Shown here: piece by piece, positions 44,175 to 51,793 of the stretch
How positions within the stretch are numbered: position 1 is the first letter of the stretch
Layout: every line of letters begins with the position of its first letter
Assembly: GCF_900110955.1 (NCBI RefSeq)
Contig: NZ_FOFR01000010.1
Span: 219,839-283,838 of the forward strand
Direction: 5' to 3'
Length of the DNA: 64,000 nucleotides
From: Lentzea xinjiangensis
GTDB taxonomy: Bacteria; Actinomycetota; Actinomycetes; Mycobacteriales; Pseudonocardiaceae
The notes under the pieces: model-generated
Told to the model about the DNA's origin: nothing
Seen by the model: only the letters and a program-made list of their open reading frames with translations
Database searches by the model: none
Position numbers and translations under genes: made by a program

Positions 44175-44834
44175 TCAGTTCGGCGGACGCACCAGCCCGG
44201 TCTCGTAGGCGAACACCACGGCGTGCACGCGGTCACGCAGTCCCAGCTTCATCAGCACCCGCCCGAAGTGGCTCTTCACCGTCGACTCCGACACGAACAG
44301 CCGTTCGGCGATCTCCTTGTTGGACAACCCCTCCGCGACCAGCCGCAACACCTCGAGCTCCCGCTCGGTGAGCACCTCGTAGCGCTTCTCGCCGCGGTTG
44401 TCCGGCGCGAGGTTGCCCGCGAACCGGTCCAGCAGCCGGCGCGTGACGCGCGGCGCCACCACGGACTCCCCGGCCGCGACGATCCGGATCGCGGACAACA
44501 GCTCGCCGGGCGGTGAGTTCTTCAGCAGGAAGGCGCTCGCCCCGGCCTGCAAAGCCGCGAACGCGTCCTCGTCGGTGTCGAACGTGGTCAGCGCCAGCAC
44601 CTTCGGCGGCTGGTCGCGCTCCTGCAGGGCCCTGGTGGCCTCCACCCCGTCCATGACCGGCATCCGCAGGTCCATGACCACGACGTCGGCTTCGACCGAC
44701 GCCAGCACCTCCAGCGCCCGCCGCCCGTCCCCGGCCTGCCCGACCACCTCCATGTCCGGCTGCGCGGACACCATCATGGCGAACCCGGCGCGGACCAGCT
44801 CCTGATCGTCCACCAGCACGATTCGGATCGTCAT
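44175..44834 (-). CDS. NarL/FixJ-type response regulator
   Basis: 219 residues. Receiver with VLVDDQELVRAGF acidic pocket, phospho-acceptor Asp55 in VVVMDLRMPVMDG, Thr in LALTTFDTDE and Lys in FLLKNSPP; LuxR-type HTH LTERELEVLRLVAEGLSNKEIAERLFVSESTVKSH. ATG 44834 overlaps the kinase stop (ATGA). Likely target: the ABC exporter operon downstream. Confidence 0.95.
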   Translation of the reverse strand: MTIRIVLVDDQELVRAGFAMMVSAQPDMEVVGQAGDGRRALEVLASVEADVVVMDLRMPVMDGVEATRALQERDQPPKVLALTTFDTDEDAFAALQAGASAFLLKNSPPGELLSAIRIVAAGESVVAPRVTRRLLDRFAGNLAPDNRGEKRYEVLTERELEVLRLVAEGLSNKEIAERLFVSESTVKSHFGRVLMKLGLRDRVHAVVFAYETGLVRPPN

Positions 44835-45955
44835 ACCTGCTTGGCCCTCCTCGGCACCACCGCGTGCACCCGCCAGCCGGAACCGGCCACCGGACCCGCG
44901 GAGAACTGTCCGCTGTGCAACAGCACGCGCTCCCGCATGCCCACCAACCCGTTGCCGCCACTGGTCGAGCCGACGGCGGTACCGGCGCCGTCATCGGTGA
45001 TCGACAACTCGACCCCGGTCTCGTCCGCCCGCACGTCGATCTCCGCCGACGCGCCCGGCCCGGCATGCCGCAGCACGTTCGTGAGGCCTTCCTGCACCAA
45101 CCGGACGACCGTCAGCTCCTCGGCCGCACCGATCCCGTCCACGGCGACCCGCAGCCGCACGCCGACACCGGCCGACCGCGCCCGTTCGGCGAGCACCTCG
45201 AGCTGGTCCAGCCCGGTCCGCCGGGTGGGGTCCTCGTCGCCGGTCCGCAGCACGGCGACGATCCGGTGCATGTCCTCCAGCGCGTCCCGCCCGATGTCCC
45301 CGATCGTCCGCAGCGCCTCCTTGGCCTTGGCGGAGTCGCTGTCCACCACGAATGTCGCACCATCGGCCTGGACGATCATCACCGCCAGGCTGTGCGCCAC
45401 GACGTCGTGCAACTCCCGCGCGATCGCGGCCCGCTCCGTCGCCGCGGCGAGCCGCACCAGGTGATCACGCTCGCGCTCGGCCGTGGCCGCCCGGTCCGCG
45501 TAGGCCGAGGCCGTGTCCTTCCGCTGCCGCAGCACCAGGCTGACCAGCCACACCACCGCGCACAACGCCACCACCAGACCGAGCACCACCGGGTCGTCCA
45601 CCTTGGTCTCGACGGTGAACCACGCCAGCACCAGACCCGCCGCCATCACCGCGCCGGCGACATAGGCGTCGCGCAACGAGCTGTGGGTGATCACCGCGGC
45701 CATCGCGACGAGCACGGCGATGTCGTAAGGAGTGAGGTCTCGCACCACCAATAGCTGGACCACGGCCAGGGCCGACACCACCGCCATCGTGAGGACGGGG
45801 CGTCGGCGGCGCAGCAGCACCACCGCGGCCATGACCAGACCGATCAGCGCCGTGACCGGGTCGCTCAGGTACTGCAGCGCGAACGCGCCGATGAAGGCGG
45901 CGATCGCGAGGTCGAGCAGCAACCACCACCAGTGAGCGGGGAAGAGCGCTTCCAT
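44831..45955 (-). CDS. sensor histidine kinase (HisKA_3 type)
   Basis: 374 residues. About five TMs in the first 140 residues (LLLDLAIAAFIGAFALQYL and so on) with no large outside loop, like intramembrane-sensing kinases of cell-envelope stress. Dimerisation/phospho-acceptor ERAAIARELHDVVAHSLAVM (His in LHD), ATPase N box LVQEGLTNVLRHAG, G1 ITDDGAGT, G2 GNGLVGMRERV. ATG 45955 chosen as the first Met before the TMs; a longer minus frame exists but has no kinase features. Confidence 0.93.
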   Translation of the reverse strand: MEALFPAHWWWLLLDLAIAAFIGAFALQYLSDPVTALIGLVMAAVVLLRRRRPVLTMAVVSALAVVQLLVVRDLTPYDIAVLVAMAAVITHSSLRDAYVAGAVMAAGLVLAWFTVETKVDDPVVLGLVVALCAVVWLVSLVLRQRKDTASAYADRAATAERERDHLVRLAAATERAAIARELHDVVAHSLAVMIVQADGATFVVDSDSAKAKEALRTIGDIGRDALEDMHRIVAVLRTGDEDPTRRTGLDQLEVLAERARSAGVGVRLRVAVDGIGAAEELTVVRLVQEGLTNVLRHAGPGASAEIDVRADETGVELSITDDGAGTAVGSTSGGNGLVGMRERVLLHSGQFSAGPVAGSGWRVHAVVPRRAKQV

Positions 45956-46083
45956 GCTGGTCCACAGTAGAGCGTTCGGGGCCGGGCGGTGCGCGCGGCG
46001 TGGTCCACCGCCGCTCACATCAACCGATCCGGGAATTCCCGATGGCCGTGATCCGCGATCGTGTCCGCCTCCCGCACGCCACG

Positions 46084-46680
46084 TCAGCCCGAGTCGCGCG
46101 GCGCCTCGGTCCGCCAGCCGAGCAGAATCGCGCGGAGTGCCTCTTCCGCGAGGTGGCAGGCGCGGTCGGTGCCGGTGTGGCCGAGCGAGGCGATGCCGTA
46201 CAGCGTGCCCCAGATGATCTCGCACGCCTGGTCCGGATCGGCCAGGTCCACGCCGTGCGCGGCCGACCAGGCGGTCAGCAGGTCGCGGAGAGCGGCGATG
46301 GCCGGTTCGACGGCGCGCCGGCGTTCGTCCTCGTCGGCCACGGGGGCGTTCATGACCTGGTGGAGGTGCGGGTGTTCGCCGGCGAACCGGACGTACTCCG
46401 CCGCGACGCGCTTCATGCGCCGGTCCACGTCGCGTTCCTGCGCGGCGTGGCGCAACTCGGCCAGCAGCAGGCGGTGGCCGTGCGCGACCAGCTCCAGCAG
46501 CAGCGCGTCCTTGTTGGCGAAGTGCCGGTAGACGATGGGAGCGGAGTACTCGACGTCGGTGGCGATGCGCCGGATGGTGAGGGCCGCGACGCCTTCGTCC
46601 TCCAGGACGTGCAGCGCGGCCTCGATGATCCGCTGGTGGGTGTTCGCGCGTTCGCGGGCTCGTCTCGTGCTGGCCGGCAT
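46084..46680 (-). CDS. TetR/AcrR regulator, WHG type (paralogue 2)
   Basis: 198 residues. Nearly collinear with the TetR at 3347-3976: RIIEAALHVLEDEGVAALTI, YVRFAGEHPHLHQVMN, ACEIIWGTLYGIASLGHTGT. HTH recognition helix region IATDVEYSAPIVYRHFANKD differs from paralogue 1 by few residues. ATG 46680 has GGAG upstream; the frame is open beyond it but lacks homology. Divergent from the NAD-dependent epimerase gene. Boxes between them match the operator of paralogue 1. Confidence 0.92.
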   Translation of the reverse strand: MPASTRRARERANTHQRIIEAALHVLEDEGVAALTIRRIATDVEYSAPIVYRHFANKDALLLELVAHGHRLLLAELRHAAQERDVDRRMKRVAAEYVRFAGEHPHLHQVMNAPVADEDERRRAVEPAIAALRDLLTAWSAAHGVDLADPDQACEIIWGTLYGIASLGHTGTDRACHLAEEALRAILLGWRTEAPRDSG

Positions 46681-46756
46681 GCTCCGCCATTCCGCTTCCG
46701 GTGGTGTCCTCGAACACTGGTCGTCGCCCTTGACCGATCCGTCCGCGTGCAGCAGA

Positions 46757-46789
46757 GTTAACGACGTTAGAAAGTCTAACAGTGTTAGG
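46757..46789. promoter_or_regulatory. paired TetR boxes related to those at 4050-4082
   Basis: GTTAACGACGTTAGA (46757-46771) and TCTAACAGTGTTAGG (46775-46789), again 18 bp apart, in the gap between divergent TetR paralogue 2 and the epimerase gene. Consensus with the first locus: TCTAACGACGTTAGA. Confidence 0.75.
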
Positions 46790-46824
46790 TCCGGCTCGGC
46801 CGGATCGAGGAAGAGGGGTCTGTC

Positions 46825-47727
46825 GTGGCCAAGCACGTCGTTCTCGGCGCGGGTTCCATCGGGACCAACGTCGCCCGCCTGCTCGCCGGGCGTGGCGAGA
46901 GCGTCCGGATCGTCACCCGCAGCGGCTCCGGTCCCGAACACCCGCTGGTCGACCGGGTCGCCGCGGACGCGTCCGACCCGTCCCGCCTGACCGAGCTGGC
47001 CCGCGGCGCGGAGGTGATCTACCACTGCGTCAACCCGCCGTCGTACACGACGTGGGAACGACTGCTGCCGCCTCTGCAGACGGCGGCCATCGCCGCCGCG
47101 CGCGCCAACGACGCCATCCTGGCGTTGACCGGCGGCCTCTACGCCTACGGCCCGCAGCCCGGTGGCCGGATGGACGAGCACACCCCCATGACCGCTGCCG
47201 GGCGCAAAGGCCGGCTGCGCAGGCGCATGTGGGAACAGGCGCTCGCCGCCGGCATCCGCACGGTCGAGGTCCGCGGCTCCGACTTCATCGGCAAGGGCGC
47301 CAACGGCATCTACCCGTTGTTCATCAAGCCGGCCCTGGAGAAGGGAAGGCCGGCGTGGATCGCCGGCCACCTCGACGTGCCGCACTCCTTCACCGTCAAC
47401 GGCGACATGGCTCGAGCCCTTGTCGCGCTGGCCGCAGACGATCGTGCGTGGGGCCGGGCCTGGCACGTGCCGTCACCGCCGGCCGTCACCATCCGCGACC
47501 TCGCGCGGCGTTATGCCGTCGCCGCGGGCAAATCGCCGCTCAAGCTGGTGCAGATGCCCCGCTTCGTGATGCGCGCGGCGGGGCTGGTCGTGCCGGCGGC
47601 CCGGGAGGTGGCCGAGATGGACTACCAGTGGTACGCGCCCTTCCACCTGGACGCGACGAAGACGGCCGAGACGTTCGGCCTGAGCGCCACCGACCTCGAC
47701 ACCGCCGTCCGCGACGAGGTCGGCTGA
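46825..47727 (+). CDS. NAD(P)-dependent epimerase/reductase (extended SDR, atypical)
   Basis: 300 residues. Rossmann motif VVLGAGSIGTNVARLLAGRG then IVTRSGSGP; VIYHCVNPPSYTTWE, ALTGGLYAYGPQPGG where a normal SDR has YxxxK after GSxxVYG (here LYAYG with no clear Lys). PHSFTVNGDMARALVALAAD is the C-terminal epimerase motif. Belongs to the NAD-dependent epimerase/dehydratase superfamily often acting on small hydroxy/keto groups. GTG 46825 with a GAGGGG site upstream. Under the paired TetR boxes. Confidence 0.85.
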   Translation: MAKHVVLGAGSIGTNVARLLAGRGESVRIVTRSGSGPEHPLVDRVAADASDPSRLTELARGAEVIYHCVNPPSYTTWERLLPPLQTAAIAAARANDAILALTGGLYAYGPQPGGRMDEHTPMTAAGRKGRLRRRMWEQALAAGIRTVEVRGSDFIGKGANGIYPLFIKPALEKGRPAWIAGHLDVPHSFTVNGDMARALVALAADDRAWGRAWHVPSPPAVTIRDLARRYAVAAGKSPLKLVQMPRFVMRAAGLVVPAAREVAEMDYQWYAPFHLDATKTAETFGLSATDLDTAVRDEVG

Positions 47728-47878
47728 GCCGGTTCGCACTGTCTGGGAAGAGCCACCGTCGATGCGGAAGTCCCCGGTCGATCGGAACGCCATGCGGCGC
47801 GGACCCCTTGCGGGGGCCGATAACCTGCGTCCGGCGGAGGGACATCGGATTCCCTCGTTCCCCACGGGAGGATCTCCG

Positions 47879-48898
47879 ATGGCACGACTCGGTCGCTCCG
47901 GCATCGAAGTGTTCCCGCTGGTGCTCGGCGGGAACACGTTCGGCTGGACCAGTGACGAGAAGGCTTCGCACCGGGTGCTGGACGCGTTCGTCGCGGGCGG
48001 GGGGGACTTCATCGACACCGCGGACAGCTACACCGCGGACGTGCCGGGCAATTCCGGTGGTGAGTCGGAGACGATCATCGGTTCCTGGCTGGCCGCCCGC
48101 GGGAACCGCGACAGCCTGGTCATCGGTACCAAGGTGAGCCGGCACCCCGCGTTCAAGGGTCTGGCCGCCGGCAACGTCACGGCGGCCCTGGAGGCCTCGC
48201 TGGTCCGGTTGGGAACCGATCACGTCGACGTCTACTACGCCCACTTCGACGACCCCAAGACCCCGCTCGCCGAAACCGCCGGAGCGTTCGACGCGCTGCA
48301 CAAGGCGGGCAAGATCCGTGTGGTGGCCTTGTCGAACTACACCGCTCCGAGGATCAGGGAGTGGGTCGGCATCGCCCGCCGTGAGGGGTATGAGCCGCCG
48401 ACGGTCGTGCAGCCGGACTACAACCTCGTGACGCGTCACCGCTACGAGCGTGAGATCGCTCCCGTGCTGGCCGAGGAGGGGATCGTGGCAGTGCCGTACT
48501 TCGCCCTGGCGAGCGGTTTCCTCACCGGCAAGTACCGCCGGATCGGCCCGTATCGCAAGGCGGTGCCGTACTTCGAGCTGATCGGCGCGTTCCTCACCGG
48601 CAAGAACCGCAGGAACAGGCAGGAGTTCGGGCAGATCGTCCGTCGTGTTCTCGCCGGCCGGTACTTCACCGAGGCGGGACTCGCTGTGGTCAAGGCGGTC
48701 GAGGACATCGCGTCCGCAAGGGGAGTCGAGATGTCGACGGTCGCGATCGCCTGGCTGCGCGGGCGTCCTGGTGTCGTCGCTCCGATCGCGAGCGCACGGA
48801 CCGCCGACCAGCTCCCTGCCCTGCTGGCTTCGGCGGAGTTCGAGCTCACCGCGGACGAGACGGCCGTGCTGGACGAAGTTTCCGCACGGGTCAGGTAG
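47879..48898 (+). CDS. aldo/keto reductase with an internal duplication
   Basis: 339 residues from ATG 47879 (GGGAGGA upstream). AKR barrel: NTFGWTSDEKASHRVLDAFV, FIDTADSYT (Asp, Tyr), VIGTKVS (Lys), DHVDVYYAHFDD (His), RVVALSNYTAPRI, VVQPDYNLVTR. Near residues 205-245 the segment VPYFALASGFLTGKYRR is followed by VPYFELIGAFLTGKNRR, a 72-base in-frame repeat not seen in normal AKRs. This adds 24 residues in the NADPH-binding loop after strand 7. Could impair or alter cofactor binding. Confidence 0.9.
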   Translation: MARLGRSGIEVFPLVLGGNTFGWTSDEKASHRVLDAFVAGGGDFIDTADSYTADVPGNSGGESETIIGSWLAARGNRDSLVIGTKVSRHPAFKGLAAGNVTAALEASLVRLGTDHVDVYYAHFDDPKTPLAETAGAFDALHKAGKIRVVALSNYTAPRIREWVGIARREGYEPPTVVQPDYNLVTRHRYEREIAPVLAEEGIVAVPYFALASGFLTGKYRRIGPYRKAVPYFELIGAFLTGKNRRNRQEFGQIVRRVLAGRYFTEAGLAVVKAVEDIASARGVEMSTVAIAWLRGRPGVVAPIASARTADQLPALLASAEFELTADETAVLDEVSARVR

Positions 48899-48945
48899 AC
48901 CCGGACGCGACCACTGCCGGGGTCGGAGATCCGGCCACCCCGCTG

Positions 48946-48960
48946 CTTGATTTTATCAAG
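48946..48960. promoter_or_regulatory. inverted repeat CTTGATTTTATCAAG
   Basis: 6-bp perfect arms around TTT, AT-rich against the GC-rich background, 51 bases before the DoxX gene start. Likely operator or promoter element; a further CTCAAG half-site follows at 48967-48972. Confidence 0.5.
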
Positions 48961-49010
48961 GGTATGCTCAAGTATGTCGGGTGTCGGATCGATGACCGGA
49001 CCGTGGTGAG

Positions 49011-49370
49011 GTGGCCGTGTTCGTTGCCGTGCTGGTACTCGGCTGTCTGCTGGCGGCGGTGTTGTTGTTCAGCGGAGCGCGCAAGGTCGCGGGCGGGCAG
49101 GCGGTCGCCGGCGAAGCCGCGCACCTCGGTGTCCCGCTGCGGGGGTACCGCCTGATCGGTGTCGTCGAAGCCGCTGCTGCCGCGGGGCTGCTGATCGGGC
49201 TGGCCTGGGCCGCGCTGGGGGTCGTTGCCGCCGCCGGAGTCGTCCTGCTGATGTGCGGTGCCGTGGTCTTCCACCTCCGGGCGGGCGACGCCGCCGGCCG
49301 GTGGGCACCTGCCGCTGTCCTGGCCGTGCTCGCGGTCGTCACGCTGCTGTTGCGCGTCGCGTCCGCTTAG
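49011..49370 (+). CDS. DoxX-like small membrane protein
   Basis: 119 residues, four TMs. VLVLGCLLAAVLLFSGARKVAG with the SGxxKL-like motif after TM1, LGVPLRGYRLIGVVEAAAAAGLLIGL, and a final TM pair: the DoxX_2 family. Start either GTG 49011 or GTG 49017 (GGTGAGG fits the second better). Followed after 15 bases by the esterase gene, likely one operon with it and the MarR. Confidence 0.85.
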   Translation: MAVFVAVLVLGCLLAAVLLFSGARKVAGGQAVAGEAAHLGVPLRGYRLIGVVEAAAAAGLLIGLAWAALGVVAAAGVVLLMCGAVVFHLRAGDAAGRWAPAAVLAVLAVVTLLLRVASA

Positions 49371-49385
49371 CACCGGGGGAACGGC

Positions 49386-50396
49386 ATGTCTGGCAAGAAC
49401 GTCATTTCCGGCGGTCGGCGTGCGGCCCTGGCCGTCGTCGTGGTCATCGCCACGCTGGCTACCACCGCGCTCGGCCTCTACGGCTATCTGGTGTGGACAC
49501 CCGCGCCCGCGGTTCCGGTCCTGTCCGGGCAGGTGTTCTCGACGAGCCTGGCCGTGGGCGACCGGGAGCGGTCCTACACCGCGTACGTTCCGGCGCGGCT
49601 CGCTCCGGGAGCGCCGCTGCTGGTCGTCCTGCACGGGTCCTTCGAGGACGGTGCGGCCATCCGCCGCAACACCGGGTACGGCTTCGACGTCCTCGCCGAT
49701 CGCCACGGGTTCGCCGTCGCCTATCCCGACGGGTACGAGCAGGGCTGGAACGACTGCCGCCGGGTGGCTGCGACCCCCGCGCGGCGCGAGAACGTGGACG
49801 ACGCCGGATTCGTCCGCGCACTGGTGGCGGATCTGCACGGACGCCACGGCGTCGACGACACGAGATTCTTCGCGGCCGGGTATTCCAACGGCGGCCAGAT
49901 GGTGTTCCGGCTGGCGTCCGAGATGCCGGACCGCCTCGCGGGCATCGCCGCGGTCTCGGCCAACCTCCCCGTCGCCGAGGACAGCTCGTGCGCGCCGATG
50001 ACCACCTCGGTGCCGGTGCTCACGATGGCGGGTACCGCCGATCCGATCTCACCGTTCCGGGGCGGTGAGGTCACCATCTTCGGCTTCTCGCCGCGCGGCC
50101 GCGTGATGTCCGCCGACGACACCGCGCGGACCTTCGTGCGAGTCAACGGGATGACCGGCGCACCCGTCGCCCGCGCGCTCGCCCACCGTGACGGGGCGAC
50201 TGGCACCGTCGTGCGGGAGGCCGTCTACCGCGAGCCCGGCAAGGCCCCTGTCGTCCAGTACACGATCGAGGGCGGTGGTCATGTCATCCCGACTGAGCAT
50301 CACCGCTACGCCAGGATCATGGGGCCGACCAGCCACGACCTCGACGCACCGACGGCGATCTGGGACTTCTTCGCGTCCGCCACGGGTATAGGCTGA
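49386..50396 (+). CDS. membrane-anchored PHB-depolymerase/feruloyl-esterase-like hydrolase (LpqC-like)
   Basis: 336 residues. N-terminal TM or signal (ALAVVVVIATLATTALGLYGYL). LLVVLHGSFEDGAAIRRNTGYGFDVLAD, AYPDGYEQGWNDCR, nucleophile in AAGYSNGGQMVFRL (GxSxGG), Asp in TMAGTADPISPFRGG, His in IEGGGHVIPTEHHRY. This is the carbohydrate esterase 1/PHB depolymerase-like group including mycobacterial LpqC, but no lipobox Cys is present here. Secreted or anchored esterase of unknown substrate. Confidence 0.88.
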   Translation: MSGKNVISGGRRAALAVVVVIATLATTALGLYGYLVWTPAPAVPVLSGQVFSTSLAVGDRERSYTAYVPARLAPGAPLLVVLHGSFEDGAAIRRNTGYGFDVLADRHGFAVAYPDGYEQGWNDCRRVAATPARRENVDDAGFVRALVADLHGRHGVDDTRFFAAGYSNGGQMVFRLASEMPDRLAGIAAVSANLPVAEDSSCAPMTTSVPVLTMAGTADPISPFRGGEVTIFGFSPRGRVMSADDTARTFVRVNGMTGAPVARALAHRDGATGTVVREAVYREPGKAPVVQYTIEGGGHVIPTEHHRYARIMGPTSHDLDAPTAIWDFFASATGIG

Positions 50397-50397
50397 G

Positions 50398-50412
50398 TTT
50401 CTCCTGGAGAAA
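50398..50412. promoter_or_regulatory. inverted repeat TTTCTCCTGGAGAAA
   Basis: Perfect 7-bp arms around a single T, just before the MarR gene start (50432). Position fits autoregulation. Confidence 0.5.
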
Positions 50413-50431
50413 GTCAAGGCAAGGCGGTCGG

Positions 50432-50851
50432 ATGTCGCAGGAACTGGCAGCGTCGCTGCTCAACCAGACCATGTGGCTGGCAGGGCAGATCTCGGGCCGG
50501 ATGCAGGAGGCGCTGGACCGGCTCGACCTGACCGGTCCGCTCGCCAACGTCCTCTGGCTCCTGCAACCGGACGCCGATCCGCTGTCGCTGCGCGCCATCG
50601 CGGGCCTGCTGCACTGCGACCCGTCGAACGTCACGCTGCTGAGCGCCAAGCTCGAGCAGCGGGGTCTGGCGGAGCGGCGTCCGCATCCTCGCGACGGACG
50701 CACTCGGACGTTGGTCCTGACCGAGGCGGGTGAAGAAGTTCGCGAACGGCTGCTCACCACCGTGATGAGGCATTCGCCTCTCGCCGGTCTGACGCTCGAG
50801 GAACAGGAGCAGCTGCACGCGTTGCTCGCCAAGGCGATCGACAACGCGTAG
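50432..50851 (+). CDS. MarR-family regulator
   Basis: 139 residues. LSLRAIAGLLHCDPSNVTLLSAKLEQRGLAERRPHPRDGRTRTLVLTEAGEEV gives the wHTH with the DGRTR wing. The typical dimerisation helices flank it. Follows the esterase by 35 bases with an inverted repeat in between; probably controls itself and perhaps the DoxX-esterase unit. Confidence 0.9.
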   Translation: MSQELAASLLNQTMWLAGQISGRMQEALDRLDLTGPLANVLWLLQPDADPLSLRAIAGLLHCDPSNVTLLSAKLEQRGLAERRPHPRDGRTRTLVLTEAGEEVRERLLTTVMRHSPLAGLTLEEQEQLHALLAKAIDNA

Positions 50852-51068
50852 CGCCATCGGCCCGGACGCGTGCTCGAACGCTACCCGGAATCGCACGGCC
50901 CGTGAGGCTGTTGCTCGCCAGATAGGGTGGCGGCAGGCGTTCGGGACGCCTCCGGGGCCGCGGAAAGGGCTGAGCCCACCGATTTCAGGAGCGTGTACTC
51001 CGGCGAGTGCTCATCACCTCCTCGCGCGGCCTGCATTGCGGACCACAGGCCCGAACCAGGAGGTTGTG

Positions 51069-51640
51069 GTGCCCGTCATCCCTCTGCCGAACCGGCCCGG
51101 TGTCGAACAGCTGCGCGAGCGCGCCCGTGAACTGCACCGGGCGGTGCGCTCCGGACTTCCCCCGGCACTCGAGCTGGTCGCCGAACACGGCGGGCCGAGT
51201 GCGGCTGGAACGCCCGACCGATCGGGCGGCGCGGGAGAGCGCCGTGGTGGCGGACCTGACCTTCATCGTTCCCAACGCTTTCACGATCGACGAGACCGGC
51301 CTGCTGATGCGGCTCGACGACGCCAGCAAGGGCGTGTTGCTGCATCGGGACACCCTGCCCGGACGAGCGGAGGGCGTGGTCGACCGACCGGCTGCGATCG
51401 CCGGCGGGCACGCGCTGCAACGCCGGCGGCTGGCCGAGGTCCTCGCGGCGGCGGACACGCCGCCGGTCGTCGACGCGGACCAGTGGCTGCCCGGTGTTCA
51501 GGCAGAACTGCCGGACGGTCGGAACGGGTCAGCTCTCCTGCTGGTACGGCGGGTCTTCCACGACGGAGCCGGTCGCGTCGCGAACCACGACGCGATCCGT
51601 GACGCGGCCTCGTTCCCGCGGGGCGGGCGAGGTCAACCCG
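51069..51640 (+). pseudogene. probable decayed gene, frameshifted
   Basis: GTG 51069 with AGGAGG 5 bases upstream opens VIPLPNRPGVEQLRERAREL then HRAVRSGLPPALELVAEHGG, which resembles the N-terminus of a common actinobacterial family of unknown function (MPVxPLPxxPxLExLRxxAxxL-RAVxxGDPxAL). After about 45 residues that frame turns into arginine-rich nonsense while another frame becomes protein-like (VVADLTFIVPNAFTIDETGL, MRLDDASKGVLLHRD). I do not recognise the second part. Frameshift or two fused fragments. The 200 bases before (50852-51068) show nothing. Confidence 0.4.
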
Positions 51641-51650
51641 AGTGCCCCTG

Positions 51651-51706
51651 TTTGAGCGAGTGCTCAAAACTGCGTATTCTCCTGTTTGAGCACTCGCTCA
51701 AACAGG
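51651..51706. promoter_or_regulatory. two TetR-type operators (TTTGAGC/GCTCAAA)
   Basis: TTTGAGC-GAGT-GCTCAAA at 51651-51668 and a second dyad at 51681-51706 with 11-bp perfect arms (CCTGTTTGAGC / GCTCAAACAGG) around ACTC. TATTCT between them (51675-51680) could be a -10 box. Directly upstream of the leader ORF and membrane-protein/TetR operon, so the TetR at 53291 is the probable ligand. Confidence 0.75.
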
Positions 51707-51715
51707 GGGAGAGGC

Positions 51716-51793
51716 ATGACCAGACGTGTCGTCACCGCCGGTGCAGTGGTCACACTTCATCGAGGCCTGACGAGATCGGCGCCGGATGCCTGA
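51716..51793 (+). CDS. 25-residue leader ORF overlapping the membrane protein start
   Basis: ATG 51716 has a strong GGGGAGAGG site 2-4 bases upstream and encodes MTRRVVTAGAVVTLHRGLTR plus five residues; the stop at 51791-51793 overlaps the ATG of the next gene (51786) by 8 bases. The downstream ATG has no ribosome site of its own, so translation likely depends on this leader. Confidence 0.5.
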   Translation: MTRRVVTAGAVVTLHRGLTRSAPDA

